Below, piece after piece: positions 1 through 12,426 of a stretch of 64,000 nucleotides of DNA (positions within the stretch are counted from its first letter, which is position 1; the number at the start of each line of letters is the position of its first letter). Made by a program: the position numbers and the translations under genes. The stretch is from Azadirachta indica. Its lineage: Eukaryota > Streptophyta > Magnoliopsida > Sapindales > Meliaceae. The stretch lies in NCBI GenBank assembly GCA_022749755.1, contig CM040447.1:15103087-15167086 (forward strand), given 5' to 3'. The notes below the pieces were generated by a model. It worked only from the letters and a program-made list of their open reading frames with translations. It was not told the DNA's origin and did not search any database.

Positions 1-900
1 CTAAGCAAATATTATTATTTATACTTGCCTTGCATAGCTTATTGTCATTGGTATATATATATATATATATAGTTTCAGACGCAACAAGAGGGGTTTCATA
101 ATTCGATGGATCTTTCTGTGCCATCCGATTGTGCACGAGCCAAAGCAACGTAACTTAATTGCAAATTAATATAGAGAAAGCTGGCTAGCTAGCTGGCTAG
201 TTGAAACTTAAAATATCTATGACTATGACCGTTGTTTGTCTCAGCTTGACTAAGGTTCAGTAAGCTTGCTAGCTAGCATGGGTAAAGTAATCACGTATTC
301 TGTGATGGCACTCAACCCGGAAAAAAGTCTGATTATATAGAGTATATAGGCTAGGGTGCATAGTTCTGCTAAATCCAAATGACCTAAACACGTAATAAGA
401 GAAGGAAAATTGCAAGACGGAGGCAGAAAAGAACCTAAGGCTTCAAAGCTAAGCAGATTTTCTATACTCCCAGTTGCAAGTCTAGATTTCCAGTTCAGAG
501 AACAATAAAAATAATCAAGATGCAAATTTGAGGTTTTTTTTTTAAAAAAAAAAAATTCGCTGTATAATTAATTGGTTACAATATTGAAAAATTAAAAATA
601 AATAAATAAATAAAACCAACCTTGCTTGCGTTGCTTTGATTTTAAATTTGAAATTGGTGTCAAAATAGTAACCAATAACAATTTTAGAAAACTGTGGATC
701 AACTTTTTAGCATTTAACACGCCCAATGAGATTAGAGGAAAAGTTTTATCTGAATGGATGGTGATATTCATGTGACATGGTCCTGTGATGGTCCTGTGAT
801 GGTCCAGGCAAAGCAAGCACTGCCCGGCATCACATGTTATCAACATGAATTATGAATTACACTTCTCTAACTCATAATGCCAACTCAATTATTCAACAAC
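1..900. other. Intergenic region upstream of TM6
   Basis: No gene is supported here. It holds a (TA)n microsatellite at 52-71, a run of A and T at 533-556, and a short AAAT repeat near 597-613. At 778-802 a short GATGGTCCTGTGATGGTCC duplication is visible. Short ORFs on the minus strand have no recognisable family or signal. The distal promoter of the MADS gene probably lies in this stretch. Confidence 0.6.
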
Positions 901-960
901 TTAAGCCAATATTCTTGGTTAAACTACAACCCTACTTTCTATCCACCTTCCCTATATAGA
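901..960 (+). promoter_or_regulatory. Likely TM6 core promoter (CCAAT and TATA boxes)
   Basis: A CCAAT motif lies at 906-910 and a TATA-type motif (CCTATATAGA) at 951-960, followed by a CT-rich leader from about 970. The TATA position implies transcription starting near 985 and a 5' leader of roughly 120 nt before the ATG at 1108. The TATA motif also resembles a CArG box (CC, six A/T, then GA rather than GG). Autoregulation by MADS proteins is known for B-class genes but is only a guess here. Confidence 0.5.
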
Positions 961-1107
961 AACCCTCATCTTTCTTCTTCTTCTTTCCCTTCAAGCCTAT
1001 GCAAAACACAAACCAAACCCCTCTTAGCTCCTATCATTTTGTTTAGCGATACAATACTTCTGTCTAAGCCAACTAGTGGAATATTTTAACCAGAAGGAAG
1101 GAAACAT

Positions 1108-1541
1108 ATGGGTCGTGGAAAGATCGAGATCAAGAGGATTGAAAACCCTACCAACAGACAAGTCACTTACTCTAAGCGAAGAAACGGAATTTTTAAGAAA
1201 GCACAAGAACTCACTGTTCTCTGTGATGCTAAGGTTTCTCTCATCATGTTCTCGAACACCGGAAAATTTCACGAGTACATAAGCCCTACTACTTCGTACG
1301 CTCACAGATCCATTATTTCGTGATTGTTAATTTTCTCTCTCTAATTATACATATGTTAATTATATTTACAAGCATATAATTCTGTGTATGCCAAACCCTA
1401 ACTCAATAGAACTTTGGTTTTACGGATTAAACTTTGTTATTGCTGATTTTTTGTAATTAATCAGGACGAAGAAAATGTTCGATCAATACCAGAAGACTTT
1501 AGGAGTTGACCTCTGGAGCACGCACTACGCGGTTTGTTCTG

Positions 1542-1578
<37 letters not shown>

Positions 1579-3245
1579 GCTTTCGTGTTTGTTCCGTGTT
1601 CTGCTTAATTGTAAGATGTTGTTCCAGCGGTTTAGCCCTATGCATTTGATGTTTTCTGCAGAAAATGCAAGAGACCTACAGGAAACTGAAAGAGATTAAT
1701 AATAAACTAAGGAAAGATATCAGGTACTAATTAATGCTTAATTGAATTGAAATTAACGTTGGCTTAAATTGAACTAATTATGATTATTTCGATAGTTCTC
1801 TTCAAATTGTTGTGGTTAATTTTAAAGTGTAATTAAAGTGGAGATGAATGATTGTTTAAAGGCAGAGGATGGGTGAAGATTTAGACGATTTAGGCATCGA
1901 AGAACTGCGTGGTCTTGAGAAAAAGATGACTGCTGCTGTGACTAACGTGCGTGAAAGGAAGGTTTGCTCTCTTTCACTCTGTCAACGGATCTTTAGTTTT
2001 CCAAAAAATTTTCCAACGAGAAGGAAAGCTTTGAGCCCACAGACTAGCGAATTCTGATGTACAAGTAAAATTTCAGAATATTCGCTGAAACAAGTCTATT
2101 TTCTTTTACATTTTTTCTTCCACTAAAAGCTTTCATCAATTGGGCACATTGGGTACAATTAATGGATTTTGCTTGCATCTAAGATAATGAATGGTAAAGG
2201 TTTCATTTATATACAATTGCCGAGTGTCCCGTGTACCAAACACAAGCTTAATTTCCACGGATTATTTTTCAGAAATTAATTAAATAACTATTAACATTGT
2301 TTTCTTGGATACTAGACATTAATTGATTAAAGTCTGATAAATATTGGAGATTTGATAAGTATATAAATTGAACTGATATCGATGAATAAATTGGCCTAAT
2401 TTTTTGTATAAATTTTAAATTTTGAAAAATTTCTGATTTTATTGACCAAAAATTATATATACATGAAAATTAAAACTATTCCAAAATGATTGGTGACATA
2501 AAATTTTTAAAAGTTCCTTCCCAGTTTTTTGGAGTTTATAAGTTCTACTCAACAGCCAGTGTATGAAACCGAAGCTTAATTATAAACCTCTATTTTATTA
2601 TTTTATTCCATTTTATTTTTTTGCCTCATTCTTGCGTATTCAAATGAAAACGGTATACATGTGGGTTCAGTGTGCACTCTACTATGAATTATAATGGGTT
2701 TCGGCATTAGATCATTTAATTCAAGCTAACGATCACGAACTTGATTATTGTTTCAGTACCATGTGATCAAAACGCAGACAGATACCTACAAGAAGAAGGT
2801 GAATTAGTGAACTAAACAGACTAGATATATACATTACTGGTTATTTGGATTGTTATGTATAGGATATGAATAGGCCTTGCACTAATACAGGTAAGGAACC
2901 TGGAGGAAAGACATGGAAATATCCTGCTGGACTTTGTAAGCATAGCTTTAATTTATTATTTTAATTTCTTAATTAATTTCTACATAGAAAGTTTATGAGC
3001 ATATTTTATGACATTTGAGGTGTATTCTAACTGTGTCTTTGTCTAATTGACGTTCTTAATTCTTATTGAAATTGCAGGAAACAAGATACGATGATCCACA
3101 TTTCGGATTAGTTGACAATGGAGACTATCAATCAGCAGTTGCTCTAGCGAATGGGGCATCCAACCTATATGCATTCCGCATGCAACAAGCGAACCTCCAG
3201 CAGACCGCAGGAGTTTTTGGATCCGGTGATCTGACCCTTGCTTGA
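1108..3245 (+). CDS. TM6: TM6-type (paleoAP3) B-class MADS-box transcription factor
   Basis: Nuclear MIKC MADS factor of the APETALA3/DEFICIENS lineage. B-class factors act with PISTILLATA-type partners to specify petals and stamens. I read seven exons: 1108-1295, 1465-1531, 1662-1723, 1862-1961, 2757-2798, 2891-2935 and 3078-3245. The first six lengths (188, 67, 62, 100, 42, 45) match the canonical AP3-family structure and all junctions are GT-AG. The product is 223 aa. MADS domain is at residues 1-60 (starts [18 protein letters not shown]), then I region, K domain about 85-167 and C-terminus. [14 protein letters not shown] and [19 protein letters not shown] residues, and the ending GSGDLTLA, mark TM6 rather than euAP3. 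The terminal motif is diverged from the usual paleoAP3 form (HDLRLA). Intron 2 carries an (AT)n tract at 1551-1578. The frame is intact throughout. Confidence 0.95.
1551..1578. repeat. (AT)n microsatellite in TM6 intron 2
   Basis: About 14 AT units, seen directly, between exons 2 and 3 of TM6. Likely a length-variable marker within the gene. Confidence 0.95.
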
Positions 3246-3637
3246 ATAATAAATATTGCATTATAGATCAGGTTATATCCATCGATCTCCTCCTCGGGCA
3301 ATAATATTATATATTTACATGTGTGCTAGCTATACTCTATATATATATATATAGTTGTTAATTTGGCAAAAGAAATAATTCAGAGCCAGATCTTGGAGTG
3401 CTCTATTTGAACCAATACTGTATGCATATGTATTGTATGGTTTGTGCATTACTTTTGCTAATAATTTAGTAACCATGACAGAACACTGGAGGCTTTAACT
3501 GCCTTCTTATCTCTTGTATATGGTTATTACCATGTGTACTGTGTAAACATCTACAATAATTAGTTGAGTTTGCATTTTAATTGAGTGCTTTTGGCTATCA
3601 TTTGCTTTGGGAGCTGATATATATCTACAATTAAATT

Positions 3638-3643
3638 TCTCTC

Positions 3644-3716
<73 letters not shown>

Positions 3717-3731
3717 GCACACACACACACA
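3638..3731. repeat. Compound microsatellite (CT)n(AT)n(CA)n
   Basis: Three dinucleotide tracts run end to end: CT at about 3638-3687, AT to about 3715, and CA to 3731. Seen directly. Such compound tracts are usually length-polymorphic. Confidence 0.95.
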
Positions 3732-4888
3732 TTCACTTCCTTTTTTCATTGAAGCTTAGCAAGACTAATTACGGGAGTACACAGGAAAGTTCAGGGGCAC
3801 ATAATGTGTCTTAGTTACCCGTAAAGCACTAAGAAGAAGACCATAAAAACAGAAGGTAAATAGGCTTAACAAATTAAAGTTCTGGATTTAAGTAGTAGTC
3901 CCCTAACATCCTGCTAGAGAAAGCGGTGATTCTCCGCCGCAGGTGTATCCCACCAGGAGGAGTCGCAGGAAACTAAGACTCCGGTTAGCTAATTAAGCCC
4001 GCTCCATTATTTTCTCGGTGAGTGACCGTAAATTGGATTGTCCAATGGCATTGAATATCATATATATATATATATATATGTATGTATATATATAATCATT
4101 TATAAATGTGTATTCATGTAACAAATGGATCGAACTCAAACTTGATAAAGAGGTGTTCAGATATAAATTATGAGCTTGAATTTAAATCTTATGGAATTTT
4201 TGTAGTTCAGCTCTTCAGCTTGTTATTTCATAACAAACATTTTATTTATATCGTGATCTCTCTCACTTGCATGAAAAACAATAGTTAAAACTGCATGTCT
4301 ATTAAGGAAAAATAGTTGCAATTATTTACGTTTCGTTTCATATTAGTTAAAGGATATATACTAATAAAAAGTGAAACTACATTTTGTATTAATTAAAAGT
4401 ATTGTGATTTGGAAATTATAATTTTTATAAAATAAAATTATTAAATATCAAATATTTATAAGTAAGAAAATAAGTAAATCTTATTTAAAATTGATGTTTA
4501 TCAAATGTATATTTGCTGCGTCCATCACGTTACTAATGGGCTTAAATATTTGTACTCTCCAGGTGGGCTGTAGCAGTCTTGTCTGCATTTGGACTAAGCT
4601 TTTTAACATGTTTTACTTGGGCTTTCCTGAGACCTAATTAACAATTATGGATATTGAATAATTTAATTTGACCTAATGATATGATGCTAAACTTGGCCCA
4701 GTCATCACCATGTTCAAGTTATATATGAATGAGTTTGACTTCTGAAATCGAAAACCAATAAATTAATGATTACAGCATTATCCATTACTTAAAAGAAATC
4801 CGTGTGATTTCCGATACGTTTTTCTTTTAAGAAGATTTACTTCAATAGGTCGGATGTGCAAAACACGCAACTTTTTCCTTGTTAAGTT

Positions 4889-4947
<59 letters not shown>
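4889..4947. repeat. (TAA)n microsatellite
   Basis: About 19 perfect TAA/AAT units in a row, seen directly, in the spacer between TM6 and the first MITE. Confidence 0.97.
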
Positions 4948-4948
<1 letters not shown>

Positions 4949-5133
4949 GTAAGGGGTATTATCACATATCTTTTCTAAAATTTTAATAATTATCACTTTG
5001 ATAAAAATATCACCTTTGTATTACTAATCTCTTCTTGACTCTTAATTGACTAACACATTATAATAAAATAACAATAATACTCCTAATTCTCTCTTTTCTA
5101 CTAATTATTTGTAGAATTTGTCAATAGATAAAA

Positions 5134-5395
5134 GGGTGAATATCCATTACCCTCCTATTTTTTGAGTTAATACTCTATTACCCCTCTATATTTTTCGTAA
5201 TACTCCATCACCCTCCTAATTCTTTTTTTTTTATTTTACCATTCAATTCAATTAATTTACAAATAATAAAATCGAAAATATTAAAAATATTAAAGGGCAA
5301 AATCAGAATTCAAAGGGGTGATGGGGTATTACGAAAAATATAGAGAGGTAATAGGGCATTGGCTCAAAAAAGAGGGGGGCAATAGGTATTTTTCC
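5134..5395. mobile_element. Mutator-type MITE, copy 1 (262 bp, 9-bp TSD)
   Basis: Non-autonomous DNA transposon with no coding capacity. Terminal inverted repeats of about 85-90 bp occupy 5134-5221 and 5310-5395. The left end starts GGGTGAATATCCATTACC, and the reverse complement of the right end starts GGAAAAATACCTATTGCC. The arms match at most positions further in. The 9-bp sequence TAGATAAAA flanks the element exactly on both sides (5125-5133 and 5396-5404). Long inverted repeats plus a 9-bp target duplication are the mark of Mutator-like elements. A second copy of the same family lies at 38048-38313. Confidence 0.85.
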
Positions 5396-5404
5396 TAGAT
5401 AAAA

Positions 5405-6179
5405 CATCTCAAGCTAATAAGAGCTCTAGTTACTGAGGATACCACTTCTCAAATCATAACTCTTGTTAATATGGATCAAGCCAATTCCTAATAGAACCAC
5501 CTTTTGACATTTTAACACCGGTCCAAACTTTATTCTCCTACCTAAATCCATTGGTCCTCCTATCAACTTCCTTCAATCTCTACTTAAATCCTTATGGGTT
5601 TAAGAGTTCGGCTCTTGATACTTTGATTATAAAGGTAGGCCACTGTGTGGTCCAAGATAGATGTTCTCTTTTTTAAGATTTTGGAGAAGGAGGTTTTGAG
5701 CTCTTTTCTAAAACATCAAATTTAGTTTCATCTTGATCTCCTATTCTCAAACTTAGTATCAAGAATCTCTCAGTGTTTCACTCATCTTCTTCTTCAATTG
5801 AAGGAGTAATGTACATAAGAGAGGAGTTTATAATATGTTGATAATTATGGATTTCAATTATCACAGAGCAACGAAGCCTAAAGAAAGAGCGATATGATCA
5901 AATCAACCGCCAAAATCAAATCCAAATAAGCAATTGCAACCCTTTCATTTGTTAAGTAGACTCTACTTTGTTCTAACAAAAAGCATTAAAAAAGTTAGGG
6001 GTCACTTTTATGATTTTATCCCTAAAGCTAACGGTCAAATGATGGTCAATTGTAATCTAGGGGAGGTTAGTGATACAAAGGGGATATGTTCTACAAAAGT
6101 CATAATTACTTAAACCGTAGGGAAGGTATATGATAATATTACATAATAAACATTTCTCGCATCCACGTAAACTTAGCTT
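5405..6179. other. Intergenic, no gene seen
   Basis: Moderately AT-rich unique-looking sequence between the MITE and the AT-rich repeat. All frames are short and broken, and nothing in it resembles a known protein, RNA or repeat. Confidence 0.5.
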
Positions 6180-6985
6180 GCGTTTTGGTTTTTTTTATCA
6201 AACTGAAAATATAATTAAAATTTAAATTTAACTAAAATTTGAATGAAATATTTATTTTTATTTTATAAATTTAAAAATAAGTATTAAGTTATTTATTTTA
6301 ATAAAATAAAAAATTTAAAAATTGATATTTTAACATATATATTCTTTTAAATAATATACTTATATTTATAAGAATTTTGATTATATTAGCACAATAATAG
6401 TAAAAAATTAATAAATTGAATTAATATGTACATTATTTATTTGTTTGATATGTGTTCTTTTAAAAAAAATAATTTTTGATATAAAGATCAATAAAAATTA
6501 AATAAAATAATAAATTATATTGTAATATAATTATAATTATATACGTTAATTTATAAATTTATTACAATAATTAAAGTATAAAATAAGTATAATTCAGAAG
6601 ATAAATAGAGACTCACAATAAAAAAGAGATGCATCAAAAATAGTTAAATAAAATCTTAATTTTGTTAGGTAAATAAATTAAGAAAACAGTAATATTTTTT
6701 AAAAATTAAAATATTAAATTATTTAAATATTTAGATACGTCAAAAATAGTTAAATAGGATCTTAATTTTGTTAGATAAATAAATTAATAAAATAGTGATA
6801 TTTTTTGAAAATTAAAATATAAAATTATTTAAACATTTACTTATTCAGATTTAAATTAAAATTTTTAACTTAATTATATTTAAATATTTTTAATAAATAT
6901 TTAAATATAAGTTAAAAAATAAATAACTTTAAAACATGTGAATAATTATATTCAGATTTTAATTAGAAAAATAAATAATCTCTCA
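6180..6985 (+). repeat. AT-rich repeat family, copy 1 (probable non-autonomous DNA transposon)
   Basis: About 800 bp, extremely AT-rich and non-coding. Its reverse complement recurs at about 37425-38395. A shared marker is AAAAATAGTTAAAT...TTAATTTT...TAGGTAAATAAAT, present here near 6630-6690 and inverted near 37615-37680. Copy 1 has an internal tandem duplication of about 105 bp (about 6636-6735 and 6736-6850), each unit starting CAAAAATAGTTAAATA. A subterminal motif like AAATCTGAAT-TAATT appears inverted near both ends of the family. The ends are approximate and I could not define a target duplication, so the superfamily is uncertain. Confidence 0.65.
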
Positions 6986-7802
6986 AATAATTGTTGGTAA
7001 TATTTCAACAAAGATTGCAGCAATGTGTTTTAGTGTTTTGTGAACTCATTATAGTGATGATATTAGATTTTTCTATGTGGCTCTCTCATATATCGTATAT
7101 AAAGAAGGAAACTCTTTACATGAATCGCATCTATCAACAATACATATAAATGAATTTCGAATTTTATTTCTTTTATATTTTTTAAAATATTTAATTAATT
7201 AAACTAATTTACAACTCAAAAAATTATGGTTTAGATGTCAAAATTTTCTTAAAAATATACTAATATTAATTTATTTTTATTTTTATTTTTATTTTTTAGA
7301 GTTTATTAAAGAGATCTTATAACAAAAACTCCTTCGAAAATTTTGAGTTGTTTTCAATACTGAAAGAGTGTGTTGGAATGCTGGCATGCAATTATGCAAG
7401 CATATATTTTTTCAATTCTTTATTTAAAAATAAATCAGTTTTCGATTCATTCGCTACAGAACACACTTTTACCCAAATAACGAGCTCCCCAAATATTATA
7501 GCGAATCTGTATAATTTCTGCTTCTTTTCTTTTAAATTAAATTAAAATAAATAAATATTAATTTTCTGCTTGACATTCACGGAGGTCCACTAAAACTAAA
7601 AGCTTTACCCGCGTTTTTGAAAGCTCTGCAACTGCAATTTCTGACTCTCACTCACACTAGTCAATTTCTCAGAGTGTGAACCTTCACGTCAAATTTCAAA
7701 TTTCAAATTTCAAATTTATTTTCATGGAAATCCCCAATTCTACTTAAAAAGCTGATCAATTTCGTTGCAATTCAGTTCTGGAGTAAAATTATTTTTAGAC
7801 AA
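6986..7802. other. Intergenic and 5' leader of the FHA-domain gene
   Basis: AT-rich spacer to about 7560, then a less AT-rich stretch that is probably promoter and 5' UTR of the FHA gene. A short AAATTTC tandem (about four units) sits at 7690-7717. No other gene is supported. Confidence 0.5.
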
Positions 7803-10800
7803 ATGGCAGCTCTTGCTGCTTCTGTCTCTTCGTGGATCCCTGAAGATGACATCTTGTTGAAGAACGCCGTTGAGGTAACTAATTTTTTTTCTGATTTTAT
7901 TTCTAATTTGTTCTTTAATTTAGTGATTGAAACCCTAGGTTCATTCTCTCTTTTGCGTGACGGTTCAAACTTACAAGATCAGTAAATTGGCAATTTCGGA
8001 AATTGGATCGTACGGTTGATATTACTTGTTGAAATCTTTTGCATAATCTTAATGAATACTGCATTATCTACGGCCAATTTTTAAGCTAATTATGCCTGAG
8101 CTCGTTGTAGCTATATTTTATTTGTTCTAGTTTGAATTCTTTATACTGATCGTGTAAGTTATTGTGGTTCTAAAACTGCGCTTCGCGGCTTAAAATTTTG
8201 GTCACGAGAGTGGGAATTGGATGGAATTGAAAGTTGATTTCTTCAGAAATCTCCTACGCCATGCAATTCCCATTGGAATGTTCTATGACAACTTCTCTGC
8301 CACCAAACACAGCGTTTTTTTTATGAGAAAAGAATGTTACAAATGATTATGCATGTAGTCGGTTGAGGTTATACTTAATAAGCAACAAATATCACAAAGC
8401 CTTTCAATTTGGAATGACACAAGGGCAGTCGCTGCTTCCGTGCATGGCATATGCTTATCGTCAGGGTAGGTCTTAAATTAACTGATTTTTTTTTTTGGTT
8501 GGAAATTTCAGGCAGGTGCTTCTTTGGAAGCACTTGCTAAAGGCGCTGTGAGATTTTCCCGCAAGTTTTCAATAAGAGAATTGCGAGACCGGTGGTATTC
8601 TCTTCTCTATGACCCAGTTATTTCAGCGGAAGCTTCGGCTCGTATGGTTGAGTTTGAACTTTCTGCTTCATCGAAGTTTGTCAGGTCTGGTATTGGTATG
8701 CACAATGCAGAATCTCCTCCCAAAAGAAAAGTCGAGAGTGTCCGTAGACTGTATCATGCCTTGCGAAAGAAAACCTGCATCCGGCCTTCAAATTCTCCCA
8801 ATGTAACTCTTTTGGGTTCACCAAATAGGAGGGCTTGCAGTGGGGATGGTATTGCATGTCAAGGACACCAGGAGACTCCAGTTGTAAGTTCCATGCCTGG
8901 AGATTGTGTTCATAACCATTTTGAGTTTCAAGAAATGGATATAGATTTACTGCATCATGGTTCACCAGATAATAACTTAGTCCAAGAATCAGTAGAAAAC
9001 ATTTTTGAGCATAAAAATGTGCACGGAGATCCTGCTCATATTCTTGGAGAGACTTTAGTTGACTTTGGCAATTGTCCAGGGGTTGGGGGAATGGGACCCT
9101 CCAATGCATTGCCAGAGGGTGAAACTTCTTTTCACACATTGGGATGTTCATCTCCGCAGCCCAGGACACCCCTCTGGAAAACAATTGAGGATATTCCAGC
9201 ACCTGCAATGCCAATCAACTTGAGTCATGAAGCTGAAGATAAAGGTCAGAGTTCAGAAGAGACATTTATACTTCCAGATGTTATGGATGGGAAGAAAATA
9301 ACTTTATCTGCTATCTCAGAAAGTGATTTAGCTGATCTTTCAGACTCACTTTTAAACTTGGAGAATGAGGATGAGCTTCATCCTGTGGATCCAGATAGGA
9401 AAGATGCAATCAATAAATCTTGTTATGATGGCAATAATCAAATATTATTGAATTCTAATAATGCTCATGACGATGATGTACCTGATCTTAAAGAACCTAA
9501 CGCATGCCTTGCAATTCCTGACAATTCAAGTAATGCAGAATTGGAGGTTAGTGTGGACCAGTCAGTCTCTCGCAATGGCAATCAGCATGACATTTTCTGT
9601 TCAGAGTTAAATATGACCTCGTCTGCACTAATAAGAAATTGTCAATCTCATGAACTCTTAGATGGAGAGATGGAATGCGTATTGAACAGTGAGGACCCAG
9701 AAATCCCTTGCAATGATGATTTTATGTCATGTAAAATGGTAGATGCTAGTGACCTGGGTTCCTCCTTTTCTAATAAGAAGAATAATGAACAGAAGCTGAA
9801 CATGAAAAGAAAAGAAGACAATTCTGCAAAATTCTCTACTGCATCCCAGATGGGAGGATCAGACTTGTTTCCAGGAAGCAGTCACAATCATCCACATCTT
9901 AGTTGTGGAGCTAAATCCAAGTCTCTTGAAGATACAAGCCAATGCAGGTCAACACTTCCTGCCCAAAAGTCTATTGCACATACAGGACTTGAGCAAGAGT
10001 CACTTCATACGTATCGTGTTGCAGATCTGCCATCAAGTTCCACTATAGACCCCTCAGCTTTAGATCGGGAAGCATCACCAGATCAGGAAGAATCTGAGAA
10101 TGATGAAGACATTGCATGCTTTTCTGATATTGAATCACTGGTAAATAATGTTAATTTTGTAATCAGGGATTCATTTGTTTTTTATCAGGTTTTGTGCCAT
10201 TTATTTTTTATATTTCCTTTCAGATACTGGATATGGATTTATGCCCAGATGATCAAGATTCCTGTTTTAGTAGACAAGGTAACTCATGTGGAGCTCAGTT
10301 CAATTAGCACATATTGTTTCTTTGTATACTGCAATGTAGTATTAGAAATTAGTTTGTCTGCAACTCTGCAGTTACAACATTCACACACTTGATTATGACC
10401 TTATTTTATGAGAGTAATTTGCTCCCTCATGAGATATTGATCTGAATATGATCAGTATTTCCAAATGGGTGTCGCCAGTGGCTACATTCTTCTATGCAGA
10501 GAGTGAGACTGTACTTTAGATGACACTGTAGCCGTAAGTGGAGTAGTTTTTGTTGACTTTCTTTCTGTGAATGTTAAGTCTCAAGGTATCAACATGAAGA
10601 AACCAAAAGGACAATCATAAGGTTGGAACAGTGTGCTCGATCTGCTATGCAAAGAGCAATTGCATACCAAGGTGCACTTGCCATCTTTTATGGCCGCCGT
10701 TTGAAGCATTACATAAAGGGAACTGAGGTATTCTTTCACTAACTTTGATCTTTTCTTTTCTCAGTTGTATTTTTTATGTATGGCCAAATTTTGTAGTGAA

Positions 10801-12426
10801 ACATTTTGTAATAACTACTTATGTTTTGTTGCTTTACTACTTTTTTGATGTGGTATTTTGGTGCTCAGTTGATCTATTGACATTACAAGTGGACATTTAT
10901 TGTTTTGTTAGATGTTTCTGACATAATGCATTAAATTTGACTGGTTGGTTGCTTTGATAATGATGTCCTTCTAATATGCATATTTTGCTGTAGTGTGGAC
11001 TATTGATTCATAGGAAGGTAGGATATATTTATCTGATGGTATGCTTAAAAGATTTTTCTGTGTTCAGCCTTGATCATATGTATATGGGCTTATGGCTACA
11101 TCTGATATACCAGCTGACCTCAAAATTTTGGCAGCTTTATGCTTCTTATTTAGTCGTTCATAATTAAGTGTCGAGTTCTCTCGAGATTGTTAATTTATAA
11201 TTGCTGGCAACCTCTAATTCCTTAAATTATGTCTGTATGTTAATTCAGAGGATTAATGCTGAACTAACTTTATATAAAAATTGTCGTTAGAATGTATTTG
11301 GCTGTTTGCTGCTCTATGCTGTCTGTTCAGGCAATTTTGATGCCAGATTTACTAATGCGACCACTTTCTACTTTGTAGATCGTACTTGGTAGAGCAACAG
11401 AGGACAATGATGTCGATATCGACTTGGGAATAGAAGGGCGTGCTAATAAAATATCTAGACGACAGGTTGATATCTTTTTGTTTCTTCCATGTTATTCTTC
11501 TCGTACTTGCATTTTGTTGTTCACTGCCAAGATATTCAGTTAATATTGTCAATTGGGACTAAGGGAAACATAGTTCCTTGATCTGTGAATGAACATCTTG
11601 TACATGGATCTCTTTGCAAGGTGACTCCTATATTGCTAGATCATTACTCTTCAATACTCAAAACAGACAACAAAGGGAGGGAGGGACTAAGTGCAAACAA
11701 TTTACAATTAGAGAAAAGAAAATAATGTCAAGAGTGTTTGAATGAATATTTTCTGGTGATCTTTTCTCCTCTGTTGTTTTCCCCATAAACCTGCAGGCAA
11801 TTTTATAGATCAAAGGTGAAAAGAAATTGCTTCCATTTTGGGGTTTTTTGGCACCATGTTTGAGATCCAAGCATCTATTGCTAGTCTGAATTGTATAACT
11901 AGTGTTTGTTATTTCTACTTGGCTCTTGAAAGACAGAAGTCTTGTGATTATCTTTTGAAATAAGAAAATGAAAATGCTGCGTATTTTAGATGTTTCTAAA
12001 CACATTTATTTACCTTCTTGGTGATTGCTATATGGGCTGAATTTTTCTGAGAGTATAATTTGTGTTGGTCATTTCTTCCAGGCTCTTATAAAGATGGAAA
12101 GTGATGGTTTATTCTTTTTGACGAATCTGGGTAAGAGCTCTATATTTTTGAATGGCAAAGAAATTGCTACAGGACAGGCTGCGAGTCTATGTTCAAGTAG
12201 TTTGATTGAGGTTTGCTGCTTGATCTTCATATGCTACATTGAAATATGCACTGTTTTTTATGCCTTGACAATGCATTTTATAGATCACCAATGGTATTTG
12301 CAGATCAGAGAGATGGCATTTGTGTTTGAAATAAATCACAAATCTGTGAGGGATTATCTGGCAGATGAAAACAAAAGAAACCAAGAAAAGCATGCAGATT
12401 TCAAATGGTCTGAAGGAGTTCCATGA
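7803..12426 (+). CDS. MCRS_N- and FHA-domain nuclear protein (microspherule protein 1-like)
   Basis: Seven exons: 7803-7874, 8512-10140, 10224-10278, 10579-10727, 11379-11465, 12082-12210 and 12304-12426. All introns are GT-AG and the phases join cleanly into 747 aa. Residues 1 to about 90 form an MCRS_N domain (WIPEDDILLKNAVEAGASLE, then a RELRDRWYSLLYDP block). A basic stretch near 93-100 (PPKRKV) may be a nuclear signal. A long acidic, Ser/Asn-rich and probably disordered middle follows. A conserved block starts YQHEETKRTIIRLEQ, then an FHA domain spans about 636-720 with LGR (638-640) and SRRQ (661-664, in place of the usual SRxH). FHA domains bind phosphothreonine. Domain order matches the Arabidopsis family that includes At3g54350 (EMB1967), from memory. 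Human MCRS1 is an INO80/NSL chromatin subunit, so a chromatin role is likely but inferred. Confidence 0.9.

Larger units (their letters stand above)
3246..5133. other. Intergenic region downstream of TM6
   Basis: Holds the TM6 3' UTR (AATAAA-like signal at 3247-3252, others likely further on), the compound microsatellite at 3638-3731, a (TA)n tract at about 4057-4094 and the (TAA)n array at 4889-4947. A GC-richer patch at about 3905-4010 stands out from its AT-rich surroundings, but I recognise no protein or RNA in it. No gene is supported. Confidence 0.6.

Noticed and set aside
8681..9214. 177-codon minus-strand ORF
   Set aside because: It lies antisense inside the large second exon of the FHA-domain gene, has no recognisable domain, and the sense frame is clearly the real one.
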